In this document: piece after piece, positions 19,245-27,919 of the stretch | How the letters are laid out: each line of letters begins with the position of its first letter | Position numbering within the stretch: the first letter of the stretch is position 1 | From: PALSA-894 sp963757565 | GTDB taxonomy: Bacteria > Pseudomonadota > Alphaproteobacteria > Rhizobiales > Xanthobacteraceae | Direction of reading: 5' to 3' | NCBI GenBank assembly: GCA_963757565.1 | Contig: CAVWSB010000002.1 | Span: forward strand, 186,001 to 250,000 | Length of the DNA: 64,000 nucleotides | Made by a program: the position numbers and the translations under genes | The notes under the pieces: generated by a model | The model's database searches: none | Told to the model about the DNA's origin: nothing | Seen by the model: only the letters and a program-made list of their open reading frames with translations

Positions 19245-20534
19245 TCAGGGCCTCACCTGCCCCGCCCCGCGAATGCGGTACTTGAACGTGGTGAGTTGTT
19301 CGACACCGACAGGCCCGCGCGCGTGCATGCGGCCCGTCGCGATGCCGATCTCGGCGCCGAAGCCGAACTCGCCGCCGTCGGCGAATTGGGTCGAGGCATT
19401 GTGCAGCACGATCGCACTATCGACTTCGCGCAGGAATTTGTCGGCGGCCGTTTGATCCGCTGTCACGATCGCGTCGGTGTGGTGCGAGCCATAGCGCTCG
19501 ATGTGCGCGATGGCCGCATCGACGCCATCTACGACCTTCGCGGCAATGATGCTGTCGAGATATTCCGCCGGCCAGTCCTCTTCGGTTGCGGCCTTCACGC
19601 GCGCGTCGGATTTCTGCACGTCGGCATCCCCGCGCACCTCGCAACCGGCATCGATCAGCATCGCGACCAGCGGCTTGAGCATCGCTGGTGCTGCGGCGCG
19701 ATCGACCAGCAGGGTTTCGGCCGCGCCGCACACGCCGGTGCGGCGGAGTTTTGCGTTGAGCACGATCTCTTTTGCCATGCTCAGATCGGCGGCCTTGTCG
19801 ACGTAGACATGCACGACGCCTTCGAGATGCGCGAACACCGGCACGCGCGCTTCGGCCTGCACCCGGCCGACCAGTCCCTTGCCGCCGCGCGGCACGATCA
19901 CGTCGAGATTGCCGTCAAGCCCGCCGAGCATCAGCCCAACCGCGGCGCGGTCTCGCGTCGGCACAAGCTGGATCGCATCCTGAGGCAAACCGGCGGCGCG
20001 CAGCCCTGCGACCAGCGCCGCATGGATCGCGCGCGCGGAGCGAAAACTCTCCGAGCCGCCACGCAGGATCACGGCGTTACCGGCCTTAAGGCAGAGCACG
20101 GCGGCGTCCGCCGTCACGTTTGGCCGGCTCTCGTAGATCACGCCGATGACGCCGAGCGGTACGCGCACGCGCTCGATCGTCATGCCGTTCGGCCGCGTCC
20201 AGCTTTCGGTAATAGCGCCGACCGGATCCGCAAGATCGCGCACGGTTTCGATGCCGTCCGCCATCGCGGCGACGCCCTTCGCCGTCAGGGTGAGGCGATC
20301 CAGGAACGCCGCGTTAGCGCCGCTTGCTTTCGCTTCGGTCACATCCTCGGCATTGGCAGCGAGGATGCCGGCCTCGCTGTCACGGATCGCCTTCGCCATC
20401 GCGGCGAGTGCAGCGTCGCGTTGCGCGGCGGGCGAGAGCCCCATCGAGCGCACAGCCGAGCGCGCGCGGCGGCCGATGTCGGCCATCGTGTCCGCGATGG
20501 AGGTGCCTTCGATCGACTTCAGTGTTGCCGTCAT
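19245..20534 (-). CDS. proA: Gamma-glutamyl phosphate reductase
   Basis: A 429-residue NADPH-dependent enzyme of proline synthesis, reducing gamma-glutamyl phosphate to glutamate semialdehyde. It has the aldehyde-dehydrogenase-type fold, with the catalytic Cys in RRTGVCGAAETLLVD (about residue 276) and the C-terminal FGFGAEIGIATGRMHARGPVGVEQLTTFKY. ProB, often just upstream in relatives, is absent here: a 75-residue hypothetical gene is next instead. Confidence 0.96.
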   Translation of the reverse strand: MTATLKSIEGTSIADTMADIGRRARSAVRSMGLSPAAQRDAALAAMAKAIRDSEAGILAANAEDVTEAKASGANAAFLDRLTLTAKGVAAMADGIETVRDLADPVGAITESWTRPNGMTIERVRVPLGVIGVIYESRPNVTADAAVLCLKAGNAVILRGGSESFRSARAIHAALVAGLRAAGLPQDAIQLVPTRDRAAVGLMLGGLDGNLDVIVPRGGKGLVGRVQAEARVPVFAHLEGVVHVYVDKAADLSMAKEIVLNAKLRRTGVCGAAETLLVDRAAAPAMLKPLVAMLIDAGCEVRGDADVQKSDARVKAATEEDWPAEYLDSIIAAKVVDGVDAAIAHIERYGSHHTDAIVTADQTAADKFLREVDSAIVLHNASTQFADGGEFGFGAEIGIATGRMHARGPVGVEQLTTFKYRIRGAGQVRP

Positions 20535-20589
20535 GGGTCTTTTCCGGGGCGTTTCCTAGCATGGTGGAACCGTCCGGGCGAGGCGCAGC

Positions 20590-20612
20590 AAAAAGGGCGC
20601 CGAAGCGCCCTT
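20590..20612 (-). terminator. Rho-independent terminator downstream of the gene at 20640
   Basis: On the minus strand a stem GGGCGC-TTCG-GCGCCC (extended by AA/TT) is followed by TTTTTG. It lies just after the stop of the 75-residue gene and before proA. Confidence 0.78.
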
Positions 20613-20639
20613 GCCATTTTTTCGGATGAGCCGGCCGGG

Positions 20640-20867
20640 TCAGGCCCCCGCGATGACGATGTCCTGCTCGCACACCAGATCGCTCAGCAATCCCGCGAGA
20701 TAGGCCTTGACGGTTTCGTCATGCCAGTCGGGCGAGCGCCATACCGTGACCTCAGGTTCGAGCTGTTCGCTGGGCCCGTGCCACGAGACGAGATATTCGG
20801 ACAGCCAGCCTGCCGTCTTGCCCGCTTCGAGCTTGCCGGCGATCGCCTGATGCATCGCGAGGTCCAT
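20640..20867 (-). CDS. Small hypothetical protein (75 aa)
   Basis: A 75-residue acidic soluble protein starting MDLAMHQAIAGKLEAGKTAGWLSEYLVSWHGPSEQLEPEVTVW. There is no signal peptide, membrane segment or known domain. Support comes from a good terminator immediately downstream and a plausible reading frame in an otherwise empty interval. Function unknown. Confidence 0.5.
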   Translation of the reverse strand: MDLAMHQAIAGKLEAGKTAGWLSEYLVSWHGPSEQLEPEVTVWRSPDWHDETVKAYLAGLLSDLVCEQDIVIAGA

Positions 20868-20974
20868 GACTGCGTCTCCAAGATGTCCCCTGCGGGGTCA
20901 TCGGAACAACGCAGTCATGGGTTCCTTGGTTCCTTGCAGTGCAACATAACGTCATGCAGTAGACGTGACTGGAC

Positions 20975-21298
20975 CTAGTAGCAGACGTTTACCACCCGGG
21001 TACGCCAGCCATAGGAGGTCCAGACCCTCTGCGGCCGCACGCAGCTGTCATACCCATACCCGTATGGATACCCTGCGTAAGCGTAATACGGGTAGCCAGC
21101 CGCGAAGCCGAGTCCCAGACCAAGCCCGATGCCGGGACCGAAGCGGCGGAAACCACCGCCGTAGAAGCCGTGATTGAAGCCGCCGCCTCGGAAACCGCCG
21201 CCGCGGAAACCACCGCCAAAGGGCCGCGCCGAAGCGTCAGTCGGAACGAAGGTCAAGCCGATGAAGGCTGCCGTCAGGACTGCCAGAAAGGATCGCAT
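20975..21298 (-). CDS. Exported glycine-rich small protein
   Basis: A 107-residue protein with signal peptide MRSFLAVLTAAFIGLTFVPTDASA, then a Gly/Phe repeat (RPFGGGFRGGGFRGGGFNHGFYGGGF), a hydrophobic Gly-rich stretch (GIGLGLGLGFAAG), a Tyr-rich PYYAYAGYPYGYGYD and a C-terminal VRPQRVWTSYGWRTRVVNVCY with two Cys. This architecture is common in Hyphomicrobiales envelope proteins of unknown role. The start at 21298 is set by the signal peptide. Confidence 0.72.
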   Translation of the reverse strand: MRSFLAVLTAAFIGLTFVPTDASARPFGGGFRGGGFRGGGFNHGFYGGGFRRFGPGIGLGLGLGFAAGYPYYAYAGYPYGYGYDSCVRPQRVWTSYGWRTRVVNVCY

Positions 21299-21450
21299 GG
21301 GATTACTCCACCAAAAGCGTCGCCACCCGTTAGCCTGAAATAACACCCCGCAAGCCATTTCGTTTTCACAGTTCTGTAAAGAAAATTGCGCCCCGCATGG
21401 TGAACCTACGCGGCGCAGCTTGTGCGTCGCGTTCTGTGCTCTAGAACGGG

Positions 21451-22362
21451 GTGTCAAAAGCCGGGTTCCGTTTGCGCGCGCAGCAAAACAATACCGACAC
21501 GACCGCGAAGCTGATGCTGGTCGCGCTCTCCGTCGCGTGGGGGCTGACGTGGCCCGCGATGCGCATCGCGCTCGCCGAGATCCCGCCGTTCAGCATGCGC
21601 TCGGTGACGCTCGGGCTCGGCGCTGCTTCGCTTCTGATCGTGGTCGGCGTGCAGCGGCGCGGCTACGCGCTAGAGCGTCCGCGCGACTGGCTGCATGTGG
21701 TGGTCGCCGCGATCCTCAACATCGTCGGCTTCACGATGCTGAGTTCGTTCGCGCTCTTGATGGCGGCGACCTCGCGCGTCGCGATGCTCTCCTACACGAT
21801 GCCGATCTGGGCCGCGCTGTTCGCGTGGCTCGCGCTCGGCGAGCGGTTCAACGCACCGCGCATCGCGGCGCTTGCGATGTGCGCGACGGGGATCGCGATC
21901 CTGGTCTATCCGCTCGCCGAGCACGGCATCCCGGCCGGACTGCTGCTGGCGGTTGCGACCGGCGTGAGCTGGGCGGCCGGCACCGTCTACATCAAGTGGG
22001 CGCGCATCCGCGGCGACGTCGTCACCGTGGCGGCCTGGCAGCTTGTCATCGCATTCGTCCTTGTCGTGGTTTGCCTGCCGCTGGTCGAGGGCGGCTGGCA
22101 CTTCGGCGCCGCACACGCGCCGGCGATCATCGGCATGGTGTTCACCGGACTTGTTGGCTCGGGGCTCGCCTATTTCCTCTGGTTCAAGATCGTCGGGCGG
22201 CTGCCCGCGATGACGGCTTCGCTCGGCATCCTGGCGAGCCCGGTGATCGGCGTGATCTCGACCGCGATCATCCTTGGCGAGCGACCGACCGTGCCGGACA
22301 TGATCGGCTTTGCGCTGATCTTCGCGGCGTCGGCCTGCGTGCTGCTGCCGGCCAAGGGTTAG
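21451..22362 (+). CDS. DMT-superfamily permease (EamA family)
   Basis: A 303-residue protein with ten predicted membrane helices and two EamA repeats (first: LMLVALSVAWGLTWPAMRIALAEIPP; second beginning at GIPAGLLLAVATGVSWAAGTVYIKWARI). Such permeases export amino acids or other metabolites; the substrate is unknown. The 3' end overlaps by 4 bp the convergent priA gene. Confidence 0.9.
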   Translation: MSKAGFRLRAQQNNTDTTAKLMLVALSVAWGLTWPAMRIALAEIPPFSMRSVTLGLGAASLLIVVGVQRRGYALERPRDWLHVVVAAILNIVGFTMLSSFALLMAATSRVAMLSYTMPIWAALFAWLALGERFNAPRIAALAMCATGIAILVYPLAEHGIPAGLLLAVATGVSWAAGTVYIKWARIRGDVVTVAAWQLVIAFVLVVVCLPLVEGGWHFGAAHAPAIIGMVFTGLVGSGLAYFLWFKIVGRLPAMTASLGILASPVIGVISTAIILGERPTVPDMIGFALIFAASACVLLPAKG

Positions 22363-24530
22363 AGAAAACTCTGCGGATCGACATCGACATCGAACTTGAT
22401 GTCGCCCGTGCGCTTGGGCGCCTGTTCGAGCCAGCCGCGAAGGTATCCCGGCAGGTCGAAATTACGCGCCGTCTTCACCATCAGCCGAAATCGATGGCGT
22501 CCACGCACCACGGCGAGCGGCGCTTCAGCGGGACCAAGCACGCGCACGTCTTCGGTCAGCGGCGCAGTCGCGGCGAGCTTGCGCGCGAAGCCTTCGGTCG
22601 CATGCTTGTCGGCGCCGGTGATGAGCAGGCTCGCGAGACGCCCGAACGGCGGATAGGCGACGCGCTCGCGCGCCGCGATTTCGGAGTCGTAGAAGGCCTC
22701 GCGGTCCTGCGCGATCAGTGCCTTCATCACCGGATGCTCGGGCTGATGCGTTTGCAGATAACCGATGCCGCGGCCTTCCTCGCGGCCCGCGCGGCCGATC
22801 ACCTGATGCAGAAGCTGGAATGTGCGCTCGGCAGCGCGCGGGTCGCCAGTGCCGAGGCCGAGGTCTGCATCGACCACGCCGACGAGATTGAGCTTCGGGA
22901 AATGATGGCCTTTCGCGACAAGCTGCGTGCCGATCACGATATCGACACGCCCCTCCTCGATGTCGCGGAATTCCTCGCGCATGCGCTCGATCGAGGCGAT
23001 GAGATCGCTTGACAGCACCATGATGCGCTTGTCGGGAAACAGCGCGTTCGCTTCTTCCTCCAGCCGTTCGACGCCGGGGCCACAGGCGACGAAACTCTCA
23101 GTCGCATGGCACTTCGGGCAGGCGGCGGGCGGCGGCGTGGTGAAGCCGCAATGATGGCAGACAAGCTGGCGCTTGAAACGGTGATCGACAAGCCAGGCGT
23201 CGCAGTTCGGGCAGTTGAGACGGAAGCCGCAGGCACGGCAGAGCGTGAGCGGCGCGTAGCCCCGGCGGTTGAGAAATAACAGCGCCTGCTCGCCGCGCTC
23301 CAGCGCGGTCTTCACAATGCCGGCAAGGCGCGGCGCGATGAAGCGCCCGCGCGGCGGGCCTTCTCGCTTGAGGTCGATCGCCTCTATGGCGGGTTCGCGC
23401 TGGCCGCCGAAGCGCTCCGCGAGGGCGAGCCGGCGGTAGCGCCCGCGCCGCGCGTTCACGACGGTCTCGACCGAGGGCGTCGCGGAGGAGAGCACGATCG
23501 GAATGTCGGCGATGCGCGCGCGCACCACCGCCATGTCGCGTGCGTGGTAATGCACGCCGTCTTCCTGCTTGTAGACCGCGTCGTGCTCCTCATCGATCAC
23601 GATGAGACCGAGATCCGCGTAAGGGAGAAACAGCGCCGAGCGTGCGCCGACCACGACATTGACCTCGCCCGCTGCGACCGCCGCCCAGGTGCGGGCCCGC
23701 TTGCGCGCGCCCAGTTCCGAATGCCATTCGGCCGGCCGTGTGCCGAAGCGCTGCGCGAAGCGGTCGAGAAATTGCGCCGTGAGCGCGATCTCCGGCATCA
23801 GCACCAGCACCTGGCGGCCCTTGCGGATCGTCTCGGCGATTGCCTCGAAATAGACTTCCGTTTTGCCGGAGCCGGTGACGCCGTCGAGCAGGTCCACGGT
23901 GAAGCCGCCGTGCGAAACCGCGCCGCGCAGGATGTCGGCTGCCATGCGCTGCGCGCCGGACAGTTCGGGCTGGCGATAGTCCGGATCGGGCTGGCGCGCG
24001 ACCGGCTCGCGCGGCAGCGCCACGACTTCGAGCGTGCCTTCGTCCACCAGCCCGTCGATCACGCCGGCCGACACGCCGGCATCCTTCGCGGCTTCGGGCT
24101 TGGTGCGCAGCAGGCCATCCGCAAGCGCGTCGAGCACGCGACGGCGGGCGGGTGTCATGCGCTGTGGCGGCGGACCGGCCAGCCGCACCGCAGCGCGTTC
24201 GCGCTCCGGGCCCATCTCGCCCATGCGCAGCGCCATGCGCAGCACCATGCCGCGCGGCGCGAGCGTGTAGTTCGCCACCCAGTCGATGAACCGGCGAAGC
24301 TCCTCGCGCAGCGGCGGGTAATCGAGGCTTGCCTCGACATCCTTGAGCCGGTTGTGCAGCCCCGGCCGCACCGGGACGTTGTCGGCCCACACCACCCCGA
24401 GCGCCTCACGCGGCCCCAGCGGCACCGCCACCAGATCGCCGACATGGAGGTCCAGTTCCGGCGGGGCGCGGTACGAATAGGCGTGGTCGAGCGCGACCGG
24501 CACCAGAACGTCAACGATGCGCGGGGCCAT
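22359..24530 (-). CDS. priA: Primosomal protein N', replication restart helicase
   Basis: A 723-residue 3'-5' DNA helicase that reloads the replisome at stalled forks. The order is: N-terminal 3'BD (DVLVPVALDHAYSYRAP), helicase domain with Walker A DGVTGSGKTEVYF (about residue 225) and DEEH box VIDEEHDAVYKQEDG, then the zinc-binding insertion with four CxxC-type pairs (CRACGFRLNCPNC...CHHCGF...CPKC), and a C-terminal domain. Length is normal. In relatives priA lies next to atpH; here it is 13 kb away, next to xerC. Confidence 0.96.
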   Translation of the reverse strand: MAPRIVDVLVPVALDHAYSYRAPPELDLHVGDLVAVPLGPREALGVVWADNVPVRPGLHNRLKDVEASLDYPPLREELRRFIDWVANYTLAPRGMVLRMALRMGEMGPERERAAVRLAGPPPQRMTPARRRVLDALADGLLRTKPEAAKDAGVSAGVIDGLVDEGTLEVVALPREPVARQPDPDYRQPELSGAQRMAADILRGAVSHGGFTVDLLDGVTGSGKTEVYFEAIAETIRKGRQVLVLMPEIALTAQFLDRFAQRFGTRPAEWHSELGARKRARTWAAVAAGEVNVVVGARSALFLPYADLGLIVIDEEHDAVYKQEDGVHYHARDMAVVRARIADIPIVLSSATPSVETVVNARRGRYRRLALAERFGGQREPAIEAIDLKREGPPRGRFIAPRLAGIVKTALERGEQALLFLNRRGYAPLTLCRACGFRLNCPNCDAWLVDHRFKRQLVCHHCGFTTPPPAACPKCHATESFVACGPGVERLEEEANALFPDKRIMVLSSDLIASIERMREEFRDIEEGRVDIVIGTQLVAKGHHFPKLNLVGVVDADLGLGTGDPRAAERTFQLLHQVIGRAGREEGRGIGYLQTHQPEHPVMKALIAQDREAFYDSEIAARERVAYPPFGRLASLLITGADKHATEGFARKLAATAPLTEDVRVLGPAEAPLAVVRGRHRFRLMVKTARNFDLPGYLRGWLEQAPKRTGDIKFDVDVDPQSFL

Positions 24531-24600
24531 GCGGGTTGCGACTCGTGTAAAGGTTCTTAAGGAACGCAGGGGATTATAGCGGGGGTGTCAAGGCGGCCTT

Positions 24601-24699
24601 CATCCTGAGGAGGCCGCGCAGCAGCCGTCTCGAAGGATGGCCGAGAATTCGACGCCTCCACCCTTCGAGACGCCGTGCTTCGCGCGGCTCCTCAGGGGG
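24601..24699. repeat. Inverted intergenic repeat upstream of xerC
   Basis: Two arms of about 38 bp (24601-24640 and 24661-24699) are near reverse complements: CATCCTGAGGAGGCCGCGCA...TCTCGAAGGATGG and the CACCCTTCGAGACG...CTCCTCAGG arm. This is a widespread repeat type in Bradyrhizobium-like genomes. Part of the arm (CATCCTGAGGA) recurs at 52941 after folC. Confidence 0.75.
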
Positions 24700-24712
24700 G
24701 CGACAGAGAGAT

Positions 24713-25675
24713 ATGATGCCGTCGGCCGAAGACAACAATCTTCACTTCGCCTCCGCCGACACCGCTGCAGAAGTGCGGCGCTGGCTGTCGTATCTCCGCG
24801 CCGAGCGGCGCATGTCGCCGAAGACCGTTGAAGCCTATGAGCGTGACGTGCGCCAGTTCCTCGGCTTTCTCATCGGCCACACCGGTGCGCCGATTTCGCT
24901 GAAATCTCTCGCCGCCATCGAACCGCGCGATGTGCGCGCGTTCATGGCATCGCGCCGCTCGGACGGCATCGGCTCGCGCTCGCTGATGCGCTCGCTCGCC
25001 GGTGCGCGCTCGTTCGCGCGCTTTCTCGAACGCAACGGCAAGGGCACGGTGGGCGCACTCGCGGCTGTTCGTGCGCCGAAGATTCCCAAAACCTTGCCGA
25101 AGCCGCTGACTATCGGTTCGGCCAAGCGCCTCGCCGATGTTGACCTGCGGGCGGGCGAGGAACGCGACCCCTGGGTACTGGCGCGCGATGCTGCCGTGTT
25201 GGCGCTACTCTATGGCTCCGGCCTGCGCATTTCCGAAGCGCTCGGCCTCACGCGCGAGGCGGTGCCAGCGCCCGGTGGCGGTGACGCCATCACAGTCCGC
25301 GGCAAGGGCAACAAGGCGCGCATGGTGCCGGTGCTCCAGCGCGTGCTCGAACTGATTGCCGAATACGTCGCGCTTTGCCCCTACGATCTGCCCGACACCA
25401 AGCCGATCTTCGTCGGCGCCAAGGGCGGGCCGCTGTCGCCGCGGATCGTGCAACTCACCATGGCGCGGCTGCGCGGCGCGATGGGCCTCCCCGAGACCGC
25501 GACGCCGCACGCCTTGCGCCATTCGTTCGCCACGCACCTTCTGGCGCGTGGTGGCGACCTGCGGGCCATCCAGGAATTGCTCGGCCACGCCTCGCTTTCG
25601 ACGACGCAGATCTATACGGCGGTCGATTCCGAGCAGTTATTGCAGGTTTACCGCAGCGCTCATCCGCGCGCCTGA
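24713..25675 (+). CDS. xerC: Tyrosine recombinase XerC
   Basis: A 320-residue tyrosine recombinase that, with XerD, resolves chromosome dimers at dif. The N-terminal SAM-like domain (WLSYLRAERRMSPKTVEAYERDVRQFLGFL) precedes the catalytic domain, with Arg in YGSGLRISEALGL, Lys in GKGNKARMVPV, HxxR in HALRHSFATHL, His in LLGHASLSTTQIYT and the Tyr nucleophile shortly after. No mobile element surrounds it and it lies near priA, so it is the housekeeping enzyme. Confidence 0.93.
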   Translation: MMPSAEDNNLHFASADTAAEVRRWLSYLRAERRMSPKTVEAYERDVRQFLGFLIGHTGAPISLKSLAAIEPRDVRAFMASRRSDGIGSRSLMRSLAGARSFARFLERNGKGTVGALAAVRAPKIPKTLPKPLTIGSAKRLADVDLRAGEERDPWVLARDAAVLALLYGSGLRISEALGLTREAVPAPGGGDAITVRGKGNKARMVPVLQRVLELIAEYVALCPYDLPDTKPIFVGAKGGPLSPRIVQLTMARLRGAMGLPETATPHALRHSFATHLLARGGDLRAIQELLGHASLSTTQIYTAVDSEQLLQVYRSAHPRA

Positions 25676-25757
25676 CGTTTCGGTGACATACGCCGAATCC
25701 CCCTTGCGGCCGTTGGGAACTTAGGCTCAATCGGCGGTGGAGCAGGGGGAGACCGCC

Positions 25758-26423
25758 ATGTCCGCGCACGAAAATCTCGAACATGCCGAGCATGCACAGC
25801 ACGCCGCGCACGAGGGCGGGCACAACAAACAGATCGCGCTGATCATCTCGGTGCTGGCGCTGTTTCTCGCGTTCTCGGAGACCTTCGGCAAAAGCTCGCA
25901 AACGGCGGCGCTGAATTTCCAGATCGAGGCCTCGAACCTGTGGAATTTCTTTCAGGCGAAGAACATCCGCCGCACCGCGATCATCGTGGCGAGCGAGTCC
26001 GCCAAGATCGATCTCGCGACCGCGCCCGACGAGGCGCGCAAGGCGCTGATCGCCAAGCAGATCGACGAATGGACCAAGACGGCGGCGCGCTATCAGTCCG
26101 AGCCGGAGGCCGGAGGCGGCAAGGGCGAAGGGACGAAGGAGCTTTCCAGGCGCGCGCTGGAGATGGAAAAGGATCGCGACCTTCAGCTCAACAAATACCA
26201 TAACTTCGAGTTCGCCTCGGCGGCGTTCCAGATCGGAATCGTGCTGTGCTCGGCGGCGGTGATCACCAGCATCATGGGGCTGGCCTGGGCGGCGATCGCC
26301 GTCGGCTTGATCGGCGCCCTGTTCACCGCGACGGGATTCCTGATGCCGACCTTTCCGCACGATGTGATGCATGTCGTCGAGCATCTGTTCGCGGGCGGAG
26401 GCGGCGAGGCGGCGCACCACTAG
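25758..26423 (+). CDS. DUF4337 membrane protein
   Basis: A 221-residue protein with a His/Glu-rich N-terminus (MSAHENLEHAEHAQHAAHEGGHNKQ), one membrane helix (IALIISVLALFLAFSETF), a long periplasmic or cytosolic helical segment carrying NLWNFFQAKNIRRTA typical of DUF4337, and two C-terminal helices. Function unknown. The start is the ATG at 25758, preceded by GGGGGAGA. Confidence 0.8.
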   Translation: MSAHENLEHAEHAQHAAHEGGHNKQIALIISVLALFLAFSETFGKSSQTAALNFQIEASNLWNFFQAKNIRRTAIIVASESAKIDLATAPDEARKALIAKQIDEWTKTAARYQSEPEAGGGKGEGTKELSRRALEMEKDRDLQLNKYHNFEFASAAFQIGIVLCSAAVITSIMGLAWAAIAVGLIGALFTATGFLMPTFPHDVMHVVEHLFAGGGGEAAHH

Positions 26424-26457
26424 CGTCTGATCCGATCCATTTTTCGGGATCGCGCTG

Positions 26458-26985
26458 TTAGGCGGGCAGGCTCATGCGGCGGCGGATACGGCGCAGTAGC
26501 CGCACCGTGCGCCCTGCGCGCTGCGGCGCGAAGACATGCAGCCACTGTTTGATGCGCGCTTTGATCGGATCGATCATTGCATGCGCTTTGGCGAGCCAGA
26601 CCAGCATCAATCCATAGAGCCAGCGAAACCAGGCCATCTGCAGCAGCTTGGGCTTGGTCACGTCGAAGATGAATGCCGTGACGCCGAGGCCGAGCAGCTT
26701 GGCCAGCACCAGTACGAAAATTGCCGCGATCCACTGGCGGTGAACGAGGAAGTAGACCTCGAGAAATTTGAGCGGCAGCAGGACGAGAAACGGGATCACA
26801 AAGACGATCAGCACCGCCCACGGGGGCAGCCACGACACGAGCCGCGCAAGCCGCGCCCTGAGCCGGTCCCACGCGACGACATTGACCGCCGCCGCGACCA
26901 CCGGGCGCAGCCGTTCCCACAGCCACGCCTCGAACAGGAAGACGAGAGCGAGGACGATCCAAAGCGGTTTGAGGACGCGGCGCAT
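26458..26985 (-). CDS. Hypothetical integral membrane protein
   Basis: A 175-residue protein with three predicted membrane segments (MRRVLKPLWIVLALVFLFEAWLW; WAVLIVFVIPFLVLLPLKFLEVYFLVH; IAAIFVLVLAKLLGLGVTAFIF) and a very basic C-terminus (RAGRTVRLLRRIRRRMSLPA). The arrangement suggests a cytoplasmic tail with lipid or nucleic acid affinity. Similar uncharacterised proteins exist in related genomes. It is convergent with DUF4337, 34 bp apart. Confidence 0.65.
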   Translation of the reverse strand: MRRVLKPLWIVLALVFLFEAWLWERLRPVVAAAVNVVAWDRLRARLARLVSWLPPWAVLIVFVIPFLVLLPLKFLEVYFLVHRQWIAAIFVLVLAKLLGLGVTAFIFDVTKPKLLQMAWFRWLYGLMLVWLAKAHAMIDPIKARIKQWLHVFAPQRAGRTVRLLRRIRRRMSLPA

Positions 26986-27327
26986 GATGTGATCCGTTCA
27001 AGCCTTAGACGGCGGCAAAGGCGAGGCGGTTCAGCCTGCTCCCTTCGCGCAGCGCGGCGATGAAAGAAGGCCCGGACGTCGAATATGGATCGCGCGTTTG
27101 ATGACCGCCAGTGCGGCTTGTTGACCGCGCGCAGACCGATGGGGCAGCGGTTCCGAGGTTTCCCCTCCCGGAGGGGGGTGCCGACGGTCCTTTTGCTCAA
27201 AAGGAGAGGGGAGGTGAGCATTCGCACATCCCGTGACCACCATCACAGCCGGAAAGGACGCATCGAGGCAAAGTCCACCCATCGGCAACCCAGACACCGG
27301 ACGGCGGTGTCAAAACAGGAGCGTGTC
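26986..27327. other. Intergenic region with palindromic segments
   Basis: A 342-bp gap between divergent genes, so promoters for both are expected. At about 27165-27213 a palindromic block contains TCCCCTCCCGGAGGGG and CCTTTTGCTCAAAAGG, resembling the window's other small repeats. No coding ORF is supported. Confidence 0.45.
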
Positions 27328-27579
27328 ATGACGGTGGACGTGAACTCTCGCATTTTCGGCCGTATCGCCATTGCGGCGGCGGTCATCGGCGCAACCCTCG
27401 CGTGCTCGACGGCGAGCTTCGCGAACCCCGGCAGCTCCCAGCAGCAGATGGCATGCATGGGCGATGTCATGCGCCTGTGCATGACCTCGATCGGCAGCGA
27501 TCAGGCGATCATCAGCTGCATGACCCGCAACAAGGACAATCTGAGCAAGCGCTGCAAGGCGACGCTGCCTCCGATCTGA
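27328..27579 (+). CDS. Small exported cysteine-rich repeat protein
   Basis: An 83-residue protein with signal peptide (MTVDVNSRIFGRIAIAAAVIGATLACSTASFA), then one cysteine-rich repeat: MACMGDVMRLCMTSIGSDQAIISCMTRNKDNLSKRCKA, with four Cys spaced as in the PF00839-type repeat found in many alphaproteobacterial periplasmic proteins. Two disulfides are likely. Function unknown. The start has a good RBS (AGGAG). Confidence 0.7.
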   Translation: MTVDVNSRIFGRIAIAAAVIGATLACSTASFANPGSSQQQMACMGDVMRLCMTSIGSDQAIISCMTRNKDNLSKRCKATLPPI

Positions 27580-27919
27580 GCACCGCAAAGGTCCGGGACG
27601 TCAGGCGGGAGCGACCAACTCCTGCCTCGCCTCGTTTTGAGGCATCGGAGGACCGGGCGGGCATTTTTTCCCCCATTCGCCCGGAGCGGGTTTCGCCGCA
27701 CGAACGCCGCGGGTTCGTAAACCGCGCCGATCGGCGCTATGGTCGTAAACCTTCCGTCGCAGGCGTTTCCGATCGGCCTGGGTGCGACAGAACCTGTGCT
27801 GTGTCCTCTTTTTACCCAAAGGACGGGGAGCTTCGTAATCATCTCAGCGCTCGATCGATCAAGCCGATTCTGCGTCCATTGCTTGTGAAAAGGCGCGCCG
27901 CCAGTATTATTGTGAGGCC
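27580..27919. other. Intergenic region
   Basis: A 340-bp gap between the Cys-rich gene and the aminotransferase-fold gene. It should hold the promoter of the latter; the 3' part (27795-27919) is less GC-rich than the window average. No RNA gene or ORF is convincing. Confidence 0.35.

Noticed and set aside
18828..20978. Plus-strand 716-codon ORF opposite proA and nadD
   Set aside because: It is antisense to well-supported genes, has no recognisable domain and shows the composition of a GC-rich shadow frame.
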